NCBI RefSeq assembly: GCF_041929205.1
Contig: NZ_JBHFNT010000072.1
Length of the DNA stretch: 64,000 nt
Strand: one strand, 5' to 3'
DNA from: Floridanema evergladense
Lineage (GTDB): Bacteria > Cyanobacteriota > Cyanobacteriia > Cyanobacteriales > Aerosakkonemataceae
Both the position numbers and the translations under genes were made by a program. Shown in pieces: positions 34,369 through 42,463 of this stretch. The notes beneath the pieces were generated by a model, which saw only the letters and a list, made by a program, of their open reading frames with translations, ran no database searches and was not told the DNA's origin. Every line of letters begins with the position of its first letter. Positions within the stretch are counted from its first letter, which is position 1.

Positions 34369-35592
34369 TTATTGGCTATTCTCTATTAATTGAGATTCTG
34401 CTGCTTGTTGAGCAAGTGCAGCAATTTGTAATCCTGGAGGATAGCTACCTTCTTCTTTAATTCGCTTAATTTGTGCTTCAGGAATTCGCACATTTAACTT
34501 TTGAGCTAAAGCTCTAACTATATCACCTCGATCGATCAAACCAGCGACAGCACCCGCAGGAGAAAGTACAGTAATTCTAGTTAAATTATCAGTTTCTAAA
34601 CGGTTAATTACATCTATCAAAAGGGTTTTTTCTTCTACATGATTGATTTCTAACAAAGGTTTAACGATGCTATGAACTGTTTGAGTTTCCCATTGACTCC
34701 TTTCGATCGATCGCAACTCATCAACCGATATTAAACCCCGATATCGACCATCAGAAGCAGCAAAATAAACTTCTGGTTGATTAGTATTTAGCAAATAATC
34801 ATCCGCAAATCTGCGTAAAGTTATATCTGCATCAATGACACGAAATTCTCTAGTCATCGCATCAGCAGCAATTAACTGTAATAAAGTTTGCTGTACGCTG
34901 GTAACTTGGTCGTAAGCGTTAGCATTTCGCAAAATAAACCAACCAAGTAGAGAAATCCATAATAAACCAGGCACCCATAAACTAAAGATTACCCCAAAAA
35001 TTATCCCTGCCCAACCGATGAATTTTCCAGTTTTAGCTGCCCAGTGAATAGCTTTAAACCGATCGCCAGTCACCTTCCATACAGCAGCTTTTAAAATTTG
35101 ACCTCCATCTAAAGGTAAACCAGGAATTAAATTAAACAAAGCCAAAACTAAATTAATTTCTGCCAACCGCTTGACTAACACAACCATCGGACTCAAAGTA
35201 GAAAATGGCAGAGCGATCGAAGATAAAATTATAAACAAAATGAAACTAACTATTGGGCCAGCGATCGCCACTTGAAAAGACAAACCTGGGGTTTTTGATT
35301 CCCGATCGATCGCGGCAATTCCACCAAACAAAAATAAAGTAATCGAACTAACTTTAATGCCTTGCGATCGGGCAACCAAACTATGACCCAACTCATGCAA
35401 TAATACCGAAATAAACAGCAACAATGCCATGAAAAACCCAATTAACCAAGCAGTTCCCGAAGACCAACTTGGATAATCTTGTTGTAAATTGATCCCATTG
35501 ACGAAACTGAAAAAACCCAAAATAATCAGCCACGATGGGTCGATGTACAATGGAATACCGAAGATAGACCCAATTCGCCAGCCTGACTGCAT
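34369..35592 (-). CDS. Site-2 protease (M50) with CBS domain pair
   Basis: A 407-residue intramembrane metalloprotease. The zinc motif is HELGH (H66, E67, H70), and the second active-site block is NLIPGLPLDGGQIL. About six membrane segments occupy residues 1-215. The C-terminal 170 residues form two CBS repeats (AADAMTREFRVIDADITL and HSIVKPLLEINHVEE), which probably sense adenine nucleotides. Such proteases cut membrane-bound regulators; the substrate here is unknown. Confidence 0.92.
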   Translation of the reverse strand: MQSGWRIGSIFGIPLYIDPSWLIILGFFSFVNGINLQQDYPSWSSGTAWLIGFFMALLLFISVLLHELGHSLVARSQGIKVSSITLFLFGGIAAIDRESKTPGLSFQVAIAGPIVSFILFIILSSIALPFSTLSPMVVLVKRLAEINLVLALFNLIPGLPLDGGQILKAAVWKVTGDRFKAIHWAAKTGKFIGWAGIIFGVIFSLWVPGLLWISLLGWFILRNANAYDQVTSVQQTLLQLIAADAMTREFRVIDADITLRRFADDYLLNTNQPEVYFAASDGRYRGLISVDELRSIERSQWETQTVHSIVKPLLEINHVEEKTLLIDVINRLETDNLTRITVLSPAGAVAGLIDRGDIVRALAQKLNVRIPEAQIKRIKEEGSYPPGLQIAALAQQAAESQLIENSQ

Positions 35593-35693
35593 AAAAAACT
35601 TCCTTTAGCTTTCTTTACTTATAAATTTAAAATACTATTTAATTTTATAGCGCTCCCCTACTGAAAGTCAGAAAGATTTCCAACTAGATGCTT

Positions 35694-35726
35694 AGATTCC
35701 CGACTTCTTCAAGAAGTCGGGAATCT
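35694..35726. repeat. 33-bp palindromic dispersed repeat (copy 3)
   Basis: Perfect palindrome with arm AGATTCCCGACTTCTT; 18 nt downstream of the psaK stop on the minus strand, so it may serve as its terminator. Confidence 0.85.
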
Positions 35727-35744
35727 GAGAAAATCAGTCTCGAT

Positions 35745-36002
35745 TTACAGGACTCCAGAGTTAGTTAGCCCTAAAATTACGCCAGCACCCAAAATATGAC
35801 CAAAACAGGTACCTGCGATCAATTGTGGCAAACCAAAGCCAGGAACAGGCGAGGCTGGTTTACTGCCCCGGTCTTGGGTAGCATAGCGAACAATTACCAA
35901 TGCCAGAATATTGCAAAGAATCATCACTACTCCTACCTGTAAAGACCAATTTTCGGAGCGGACGTTGAGGGTTTGAGCGGCTAATAAAATTGAGTTAATC
36001 AA
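35745..36002 (-). CDS. psaK: Photosystem I subunit PsaK
   Basis: 85 residues, two transmembrane helices (VGVVMILCNILALVIVRYA and LIAGTCFGHILGAGVILGL) joined by a stromal-side loop, the PsaK fold. PsaK sits at the edge of photosystem I near the antenna. The C-terminal FGHILGAGVILGL motif is shared with the second copy 111 bp upstream. The cyanobacterial PsaK1/PsaK2 distinction (PsaK2 is high-light induced) cannot be settled by reading alone. Confidence 0.93.
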   Translation of the reverse strand: MINSILLAAQTLNVRSENWSLQVGVVMILCNILALVIVRYATQDRGSKPASPVPGFGLPQLIAGTCFGHILGAGVILGLTNSGVL

Positions 36003-36112
36003 AATTCTTTCTCCTGTTTCGAGAAATTTGGTTTAATAGATGGATTTTGACACTACCTGCGACTTTAGTCTAGGGATGAAAGCATTTTTTTCTGATAATA
36101 TCGATCGCCAGA

Positions 36113-36388
36113 TTAAAGCACGCCTGCATTACCCAAGCCTAAAATTACTCCAGCCCCCAAGATATGACCGAAACTCATGGTCGCTAAGAGTTCAGCCAAA
36201 GTAAAATTACGGAATAGTGCGGGTTTATCAACCGGAAGATCGGGGCTTTGTCCCGGATTTTGAATGGCAAAGCGACCGATGGCAATGGCGAGTAGGTTAC
36301 AGACAATCATCACTGCGCCTACAGCTGGACTCCAACTGGCTGTGGTGGGAGCAGTGTATTCAACCCCTAGTAAAACTGAGTGAATCAA
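36113..36388 (-). CDS. psaK: Photosystem I subunit PsaK (second copy)
   Basis: 91 residues with the same two-helix layout (VGAVMIVCNLLAIAIGRFA and LLATMSFGHILGAGVILGLG). It differs from its neighbour in the N-terminal part and in the loop between the helices (QNPGQSPDLPVDKPALF), so the two are diverged paralogues rather than recent copies. Both lie in the same direction with a 110-bp gap that could carry a separate promoter. Confidence 0.92.
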   Translation of the reverse strand: MIHSVLLGVEYTAPTTASWSPAVGAVMIVCNLLAIAIGRFAIQNPGQSPDLPVDKPALFRNFTLAELLATMSFGHILGAGVILGLGNAGVL

Positions 36389-36521
36389 GATGCGTCTCCA
36401 TTACAGAAGTTCATCAAGAATTATAAAAAGTTCGTATCCAAAAAACGCTTTTTGTTTTAAGAGTTAACATAATCGCCAAATTTTGATACAAATCTAGATA
36501 ATTTTGAAGGTGAAAGAAAAT

Positions 36522-37160
36522 ATGCGGGTCAAGATTTGCGGGATTACTAAACCAGAACAAGGAAATGCGATCGCTCAACTGGGCGCAACAGCTTTAGGAT
36601 TTATTTGTGTCCCCTCCTCTCCCCGCTATGTTAGTAGGGAAAAAATTTCTGCTCTCACCCAAGGACTTTCCCAAGCAGTCGATCGGATTGGTGTATTTGC
36701 TAATACCACTGTGACAGAAATTTGTCAAACTGTAATTACCACAGGATTAAGCGGAGTTCAGTTACACGGTAACGAATCGCCCGATTTTTGCCAACAGTTG
36801 CGTCACTCCTTACCAAAAATAGAAATTATCAAAGCTTTACGAGTGCGAACCACCCAATGTTTAACTAACTCAGAAATTTATGCCGATTCTGTAGATATGC
36901 TCTTGTTAGATGCTTATCATCCTCATCAATTGGGTGGCACTGGTAAAACTTTAGATTGGAATACGCTACAAAACTATAAACCTTGTTTGCCTTGGTTACT
37001 CGCAGGCGGATTAACACCAGATAATGTTAGCGATGCTTTAAGTTTATTACAACCTGATGGGATTGATTTATCTAGCGGCGTGGAGCGATCGCCAGGAGAC
37101 AAAGACTTAGATAAAGTTGCCCGACTATTTACTAACTTGTTAGCAAAGAACAGCTTTTAA
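36522..37160 (+). CDS. trpF: Phosphoribosylanthranilate isomerase
   Basis: Third step of tryptophan synthesis from anthranilate. TIM-barrel motifs RVKICGITKPEQ, LGFICVPSSPRYV, GVQLHGNE, LLLDAYHPHQLGGTGKTLDW and LAGGLTPDNV with IDLSSGVERSPGDKD are diagnostic. ATG 36522 is chosen: AAGGTG lies about 9 nt upstream and this gives the usual N-terminus; a TTG 18 nt earlier is in frame. About 212 residues. Not linked to other trp genes, as is usual in cyanobacteria. Confidence 0.95.
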   Translation: MRVKICGITKPEQGNAIAQLGATALGFICVPSSPRYVSREKISALTQGLSQAVDRIGVFANTTVTEICQTVITTGLSGVQLHGNESPDFCQQLRHSLPKIEIIKALRVRTTQCLTNSEIYADSVDMLLLDAYHPHQLGGTGKTLDWNTLQNYKPCLPWLLAGGLTPDNVSDALSLLQPDGIDLSSGVERSPGDKDLDKVARLFTNLLAKNSF

Positions 37161-37186
37161 TAAACTGAAATTTTGCATCTAGAACC

Positions 37187-37232
37187 AGAGGCAGAGCCTC
37201 TGTCTTTCGTTCCCAGGTTGAACCTGGGAACG
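37187..37232. terminator. Two palindromes between trpF and folE
   Basis: AGAGGCAGAGCCTCT at 37187-37201 and a perfect 25-nt palindrome at 37208-37232 (arm CGTTCCCAGGTT) lie between convergent stops at 37160 and 37256. A shared terminator is likely. The sequences also look like dispersed repeats. Confidence 0.6.
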
Positions 37233-37255
37233 AGATTGTAGGTCTGGAAGGTTTA

Positions 37256-37966
37256 TTAGATAAAAGCAGGTTGATGACGAATTAAATTGAGAAATTCTTC
37301 ACGAGTTTTTTGTTCTTCTTGGAATACTCCTACCATTGCACTAGTAACAGTCCAAGAGCCAGGTTTTTGGACACCTCGCATCACCATACACATATGGGTA
37401 GCTTCCATAACTACAGCTACGCCTTTTGGTTCTAAAATAGTTTGCACTGCTTCCGCAACTTGGCGAGTTAAACGTTCTTGAACTTGTAATCGACGGGAAT
37501 ACATTTCCACAATTCTAGCTAATTTGCTAAGTCCGACGACTTTTTGATTAGGGATATAAGCAACGTGCGCTCTACCCATGAAAGGTAGCATATGGTGTTC
37601 GCAAAGGCTAAAGAAATTGATATCTCTGACGAGTACCATTTCGTTGTGACCTTCATCAAAAATGGCATCATTGACTAATTCTTCGAGAGATTGATTGTAA
37701 CCGCTGGTAAGGTAACGCATTGCTTCTGCAACTCGCTTAGGAGTTTTCAGCAATCCTTCCCGTTCGGGATCTTCTCCTACGCCTAAAAGAATTGTCCTGA
37801 CAGCATCCATCATTGCTTGGTTGCTTTCTTCGGAAGGAGAGTGTAACTTTGCTTCTCGACCGTTTAAGGTGTTGCGATCGGGTCGAGTCGAGACATTCAC
37901 AGTGCCATTGGTGTTGACAGCAAGGGATTGAGATCCGTTAGAACCGTTGGAAGAAGCGATAGTCAT
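37256..37966 (-). CDS. folE: GTP cyclohydrolase I
   Basis: First enzyme of tetrahydrofolate (and pterin) synthesis. Zinc and active-site motifs CEHHMLPF, VGLSKLARIVEMYSRRLQ and MVMRGVQKPGSWTVTS are intact. At 236 residues it has a 45-residue Ser/Asn/Gly-rich N-terminal extension before the conserved MMDAVRTIL block; such extensions are common and poorly conserved. Single gene, convergent with trpF. Confidence 0.96.
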   Translation of the reverse strand: MTIASSNGSNGSQSLAVNTNGTVNVSTRPDRNTLNGREAKLHSPSEESNQAMMDAVRTILLGVGEDPEREGLLKTPKRVAEAMRYLTSGYNQSLEELVNDAIFDEGHNEMVLVRDINFFSLCEHHMLPFMGRAHVAYIPNQKVVGLSKLARIVEMYSRRLQVQERLTRQVAEAVQTILEPKGVAVVMEATHMCMVMRGVQKPGSWTVTSAMVGVFQEEQKTREEFLNLIRHQPAFI

Positions 37967-38106
37967 AATTAGCCTTACGTTTAGAGAATTGAGTGAAAAC
38001 GGGAGTAAGTCGCTAGTGGAATAAGGCAGCAGGCAGAAGGTATCAGGCTTTGATGTTTAGCCTTTCTACCTGTCTTCAACTCCTCAATCATTTCTGCTGC
38101 GCTGCA

Positions 38107-38826
38107 TTAGAATGTGCCAGCACTGGGCATTAGGGTTAACTCTTCGATCGCGGCTTGTTCTGGTAATAGTGCGGCGACTAGAATTGTCTGAGCTACGGTT
38201 TCTGGGTTGAGCATGGCTGAGCGATCGAAATCAGCATCAACTGTGTCCCAAATCGGGGTATTCACTGCACCTGGACAGATCGCACTGGTTCTAATCCCGT
38301 AAGTGCGTTCTTCAGCTGCTAAAGTTTTGGAGAGTGCCATCAAGCCAAATTTGCTCACGCAGTATGGGCCCCAACCAGGAAAAACTTGTTGACCTGCTAT
38401 TGAGATAACGTTGATAATTGTTCCTCTGTGACGATCGCGCATTTGTGGCAATACACCCTGGATGCACTGAAATACGCTTGTCAGGTTCAGGTCAATTACC
38501 TTTTGCCAGTCAGAAAGGGGGGTATCCACTAGGTTTTTGGTGTATCCCATCCCAGCATTATTTACCAAGATGTCGATCGGGCCAAAGTCTGCCGCGATCG
38601 CTTGCATTTTTGCTTTTACGTGGTCAATCTCAGCTAAGTCGATCGGATAAGCTTTCGCTTTTACTCCAGCTTTCGCTGCTTCTTGAACCACCGCCTCTAA
38701 TTTTTCTTGGGAGCGGCTTAATAAGCCTACATGAATTCCAGCTTGAGCAAAGGCTAAAGCTGTTGCTTTACCAATGCCACTACTGGCTCCTGTAATTAGT
38801 GCGCGTCTTTCGCTGGAAGCACTCAT
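38107..38826 (-). CDS. Short-chain dehydrogenase/reductase
   Basis: A 239-residue classical SDR: cofactor motif TGASSGIGKATALA, NNAGMG, catalytic Ser in NVISIAG and Y-x3-K as YCVSKFG. The basic/serine residues after the second strand (LLSRSQEK) suggest NADP. ATG 38826 is preferred; an upstream start at 38925 would add 33 unconserved residues. Substrate unknown; it has the look of 3-ketoacyl reductase-like oxidoreductases. Confidence 0.9.
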   Translation of the reverse strand: MSASSERRALITGASSGIGKATALAFAQAGIHVGLLSRSQEKLEAVVQEAAKAGVKAKAYPIDLAEIDHVKAKMQAIAADFGPIDILVNNAGMGYTKNLVDTPLSDWQKVIDLNLTSVFQCIQGVLPQMRDRHRGTIINVISIAGQQVFPGWGPYCVSKFGLMALSKTLAAEERTYGIRTSAICPGAVNTPIWDTVDADFDRSAMLNPETVAQTILVAALLPEQAAIEELTLMPSAGTF

Positions 38827-39038
38827 TGAGTTGAAACATCTCGAAATTTGCTTTAACACCCATCGCTTTCGGTCAACTGCCAAGGGGCAAGTTGAGTTTC
38901 CCAAAAGTCTCGATGGTTCGCTCATCTTACTTAGCCAACCTGAGAGTTAGCTGAGTATGAGAGCTTTTGTAAACAAATGTTACGGTTCGATTATATCATT
39001 TGACGCAAACTTGAACGGAGGAAAAAATTTTCAGCTGA

Positions 39039-40019
39039 CTATTCGATGAATACGCCAATGCGACGGAACTTTTGATAACGTAAATCCCGACGTTCGCTAT
39101 TGGTCAGTTGAGAGAGTTCTTTTAGGTGGTGTAATATTGCCTGTTTAAGTGTAGCTGCTGTTTTCAGGGGGTCGGAATGAGCGCCACCGCTCGGTTCTGC
39201 TAACAAATCGTCTAAAATTCCTAAATTTTTCAAATCTGCGGCAGTAATTTTCAGGGCTTCAGCGGCTTGGGGAGCTTTGGTAGCATCTTTCCAGAGGATA
39301 GAAGCACAGGCTTCTGGGCTGGCAACGGTATAAACTGAGTGTTCAAACATTAGGAGTCGATCGCCCACGCCGATTCCTAAAGCACCACCCGAACCACCTT
39401 CACCGATCACAGTACAAATAATTGGCACATCTAAACGAAACATCTCTCTTAAATTGTAAGCGATCGCTTCTCCTTGACCTAATTGTTCCGCTTCCACACC
39501 TGCCCAAGCACCGGGAGTATCAATAAAAGTAATAATTGGCATACTGAAGCGATCGGCGTGTTCCATCAATCGCATTGCTTTGCGATAACCTCCCGGAGAA
39601 GCCATTCCGAAACGCCGTTGAACGTTATCTTTAGTATCGCGACCTTTTTGATGACCCAACATCACCACCGGACGACCTGCGATACTACCCACACCACCAA
39701 CTAAAGCGGGGTCATCGCTACCGCTGCGATCGCCATGTAACTCCATCCACTCATCACTAATCGCTTGAATATAATCCAAAGTACTAGGGCGACGAGGATG
39801 ACGTGCCAATTGTAACTTTTGGGCAGGAGACAAATTACTAAAAATTTCTTGACGCAGTTCTAAAGCCCGTGATTCCAACTGACGGATCTGCTCGCTGACA
39901 TCAACTCCATTTTCTGTAGCCAGTTCGCGGATCTGTTCGATGCGATTTTCTAATTCAGCCAGGGGCTTTTCAAAATCTAACAGGTAAGGTTTGCGCTCAG
40001 AAGTTACCACGTTGCTCAA
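39039..40019 (-). CDS. accA: Acetyl-CoA carboxylase carboxyltransferase subunit alpha
   Basis: AccA forms the carboxyltransferase with AccD and makes malonyl-CoA, the substrate for fabD and fabH elsewhere in the window. Diagnostic segments are LDFEKPLAELENRIEQIR, FGDRSGSDDPA-type region (HGDRSGSDDPALVGGVG), FIDTPGAWAGVEAEQLGQGE and GEGGSGGALGIGVGD. 326 residues, normal length, complete. Stands alone. Confidence 0.97.
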   Translation of the reverse strand: MSNVVTSERKPYLLDFEKPLAELENRIEQIRELATENGVDVSEQIRQLESRALELRQEIFSNLSPAQKLQLARHPRRPSTLDYIQAISDEWMELHGDRSGSDDPALVGGVGSIAGRPVVMLGHQKGRDTKDNVQRRFGMASPGGYRKAMRLMEHADRFSMPIITFIDTPGAWAGVEAEQLGQGEAIAYNLREMFRLDVPIICTVIGEGGSGGALGIGVGDRLLMFEHSVYTVASPEACASILWKDATKAPQAAEALKITAADLKNLGILDDLLAEPSGGAHSDPLKTAATLKQAILHHLKELSQLTNSERRDLRYQKFRRIGVFIE

Positions 40020-40174
40020 CTATTATTAACTCTTTACAGATCCTACCAAAACAGCTAACTATTTTAATAAAAAGTTGAGAATCTGCTCTTTAACAGCGTA
40101 TAAATAAACCAGTGAAATAAAGCTCGATCGCCAAAAAGCGATCGCTATTTACCCATCTTTACACAAACCTTAAA

Positions 40175-40414
40175 TTATGATGCCCAGCAAGTTTTTTCTG
40201 GGAATTTTCCCTGTTTCCAATGCTGACGGATTTTGATTGCTGCTCTCAGAAATACAGCTTGTGAGTTATTAGTAGGAACTGGCTCCATTTCTTTAATTTC
40301 GCCATTACTTTTATCTAACCACAATCTGCCAAATAGTTTTTCGTCAGGGCTAAAACAATAGACGACGCTGGTATCGTCTTCCTTTTCTTTGCAAAGAAAC
40401 ACATAAAAAGCCAT
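40175..40414 (-). CDS. Small protein of unknown function
   Basis: 79 residues with a compact N-terminal beta-rich part (AFYVFLCKEKEDDTSVVYCF) and a C-terminal helix ending IRQHWKQGKFPEKTCWAS. I have the impression that this tail is common in cyanobacterial small proteins, but I know no function. It is the last of three same-strand small genes (40175-41078), separated from the next by 29 nt, so it is probably part of one transcript. Confidence 0.65.
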   Translation of the reverse strand: MAFYVFLCKEKEDDTSVVYCFSPDEKLFGRLWLDKSNGEIKEMEPVPTNNSQAVFLRAAIKIRQHWKQGKFPEKTCWAS

Positions 40415-40443
40415 GTCAATTTTTTAATGCTCTTTCTACTCTT

Positions 40444-40869
40444 TTAGTAACAATTTTTCAAAGTAGCTCCCTCGATTCTAATGTAAGGTCTGAGTTCTAC
40501 TTGTATCTTTGTTTTAACTTCTTGATTTTTCGCTGCTACTTCAAAAGCAAACCTTCCCTTCTCTCGATCGATAATTTCAATATCTTCAACCATTTCAAAG
40601 GTAAAGTTAAAAATAGAAACATCGGCAAGTTTTAGATTAATTTGAACTGACTCTTGAATTACATCCATGCCAAAGCGTAGTTTAATACCTGAAGCGTCGG
40701 TTACTTCATAACACCAGTATCCATCAGCGGGATTAGCAATTACTGGTTCAGCATAAAACAATTCCAACATTGCCAGTTCATCAAACTTTTGGCGGAGTTT
40801 CATAAGCGCAGACCCAGGCAAGCAATTAATAATATGAGCATAACGCTTATGAAGCCAAGGTGTAGTCAT
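40444..40869 (-). CDS. Unknown soluble protein
   Basis: A 141-residue, acidic, beta-rich protein (GYWCYEVTDASGIKLRFGMD, VQINLKLADVSIFNFTFEM, TKIQVELRPYIRIEGATL) with no recognised domain. Its ATG overlaps the stop of the preceding gene (ATGA at 40866-40869), showing translational coupling. Size and arrangement would suit an immunity protein for the truncated upstream gene, but that is speculation. Confidence 0.65.
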   Translation of the reverse strand: MTTPWLHKRYAHIINCLPGSALMKLRQKFDELAMLELFYAEPVIANPADGYWCYEVTDASGIKLRFGMDVIQESVQINLKLADVSIFNFTFEMVEDIEIIDREKGRFAFEVAAKNQEVKTKIQVELRPYIRIEGATLKNCY

Positions 40870-41078
40870 CTGCCGTAAATTTCTGCACTGACAAATCTAC
40901 GAGTTCCATCTGGCATGATTTCCCAAGAACTTTTCACTTGTTCAACAACGTTGTCGGGAGTTTGAACCACTTGCTGAAGATGCTGTGTGACTAACTCTCG
41001 ATTTTCTGGAGTATCCCAAAAACCCAAACGCTGAATATTACTCTCAAGCCAGAACAAGAGCAGTTTATCCAATCGCAA
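40866..41078 (-). pseudogene. 5'-truncated gene of unknown function
   Basis: An open frame of up to 70 codons, but with no ATG or ribosome binding site. Its first 15 codons are antisense to sequence that clearly encodes ParD on the other strand, so the native gene probably begins before a breakpoint near 41031 and has lost its 5' part. The remaining part (LGFWDTPENRELVTQHLQQV, SSWEIMPDGTRRFVSAEIYG) reads like the C-terminal end of a larger protein, possibly a secreted-toxin tip. It is still coupled by ATGA to the next gene. Confidence 0.5.
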
Positions 41079-41297
41079 ATTGAACGAGGAATTTTTGCTA
41101 ATGCAGAAGAAGCGATCGCAGCAGCATTAAACTTATTAGAAGAGCAAAGCACAAGTTACGAGCAGTGGCTAAAGGAAACTCGCGAAAAAGTAGAAATTGG
41201 ACTGGAAGAACTAGAACGAGGTGAAAAATTCCCTCTTGAAGTGGCGTTTGAAAGATTAGATCAAAAACTTACTAAATTACGTGAGGAGCAACAGTGA
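41031..41297 (+). pseudogene. parD: ParD-type antitoxin without a start codon
   Basis: Reads NITLKPEQEQFIQSQIERG, then FANAEEAIAAALNLLEEQ, and a C-terminal tail EVAFERLDQKLTKLREEQQ, a near-complete ParD/CopG-family antitoxin. The position where ATG is expected is CTG (41031), and no other start is in frame back to a stop at 40992. Its stop overlaps a GTG that opens a truncated parE. Either initiation from CTG or, more likely, a decayed gene. Confidence 0.75.
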
Positions 41298-41353
41298 GCC
41301 AAAATTTTATTTCTCCAGCAGCACTACGCGATCTAGATGACATTTTTGGTTAA
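41294..41353 (+). pseudogene. parE: ParE/RelE toxin remnant
   Basis: Starting at GTG 41294, overlapping the parD stop, it reads SQNFISPAALRDLDDIFG and then TAA, the first 19 residues of a ParE toxin (ISPAALRDLD is typical). In the same frame after the stop KISED is still visible, then further stops. The toxin is inactive; the rest has been lost. Confidence 0.75.
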
Positions 41354-41498
41354 AAAATCAGTGAAGATTGTGCTACATACAAATAAACTTCGCTCAAAAA
41401 GGTTGGATTTTGGGTAAATTGAAAATTAGTCAAGTGCGATCGCTTATTCTCAGCTATGCTAAATAAAGTAATCTTTATTTCTTATATGAGAATGAACA

Positions 41499-42383
41499 AT
41501 GAGATTCATCAACCCCAAAACCGACTTTGCCTTTAAGAAAATCTTCGGTTCTGAACAAAGCAAAGATATTTTAATCAGCTTTTTAAATGCTCTGCTTTAT
41601 GATGGCAATTCCACCATTGAAGATTTAGAAATACTCAACCCTTATCTAGCACCGAAAATTAGAGGCGTTAAAGATACTTACTTGGATGTCAAAGCCAAAA
41701 TTACAGGCGACAAAACTGTAATTATCGAAATGCAAGTATTGAATGTTGAAGGTTTTGAAAAGCGCATTTTATACAACGCTGCCAAAGCTTATTCAATTCA
41801 ACTGGATGTTGGAGAAAATTATCACCTTTTAAATCCTGTAATTGCTTTAACAATTACTGATTTTGAAATGTTTACAAATTGGGATAAAGTAATTTCTCGC
41901 TTCGCCCTCAAAGAGCAAGATTACTTGGTTGATTATTCAATTTATGATATTGAGTTAGTGTTTGTAGAATTGCCCAAGTTTAACAAAGAATTGGCTCAGT
42001 TAGAAACCCTTACCGATAAATGGATTTATTTTCTCAAAACCGCTAGGAGCTTGGAAACTGTACCAGAGGAAATAGGGGAAATTCCCGAAATTCAAAAAGC
42101 TTTTGCAATTGCTAATCGCTGTAATTTAACTCGTGAAGAATTAGAAGATTTAAGCCACCGAGAAATTTACATTCAAGATCAACGTAATGCTATTACAAAA
42201 GCTGTCAAACAAGGACGTGAAGAAGGACGTGAAGAAGGACTTAAAGAAGGACGTAAAGAAGGGATGAAAGAAAAAGCGCTAGAAATTGCCAAGCGATTAA
42301 TTGATGTGGGATTAGACGACCAAACTATCAGTCAAACAACAGGATTAAACTTGGAGGAAGTGCGAAATTTAAGGGTTAATTAA
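41499..42383 (+). CDS. Rpn family recombination-promoting nuclease/putative transposase
   Basis: A 294-residue PD-(D/E)XK protein of the Rpn (YhgA-like) family: FINPKTDFAFKKIFGSEQSK at the N-terminus, YLDVKAKITGDKTVIIEMQ (D and E-x-Q) as the active site, and FEKRILYNAAKAYSIQL. The tail has short charged repeats (REEGREEGLKEGRKEGM) frequent in this family, then a helical end (LDDQTISQTTGLNLEEVR). E. coli relatives promote RecA-independent recombination and have been tied to phage defence. It neighbours the decayed parDE locus. Confidence 0.9.
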   Translation: MRFINPKTDFAFKKIFGSEQSKDILISFLNALLYDGNSTIEDLEILNPYLAPKIRGVKDTYLDVKAKITGDKTVIIEMQVLNVEGFEKRILYNAAKAYSIQLDVGENYHLLNPVIALTITDFEMFTNWDKVISRFALKEQDYLVDYSIYDIELVFVELPKFNKELAQLETLTDKWIYFLKTARSLETVPEEIGEIPEIQKAFAIANRCNLTREELEDLSHREIYIQDQRNAITKAVKQGREEGREEGLKEGRKEGMKEKALEIAKRLIDVGLDDQTISQTTGLNLEEVRNLRVN

Positions 42384-42410
42384 ATACTCTAACAACACTC
42401 AAACAATTCA

Positions 42411-42443
42411 AAAGCGGCGACTCCCTAAAGAAGCCACCGCTTT
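42411..42443. terminator. Bidirectional terminator between the Rpn gene and PRC-barrel gene
   Basis: AAAGCGG and CCGCTTT arms around a 19-nt loop, with T/A stretches outside (CCGCTTTACT to the right), between convergent stops at 42383 and 42464. Confidence 0.6.
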
Positions 42444-42463
42444 ACTATCAAAAACCCAAAACT

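Noticed and set aside
40995..41030. A longer parD with an upstream start
   Set aside because: The frame is open only back to a stop at 40992 and contains no ATG, GTG or TTG.
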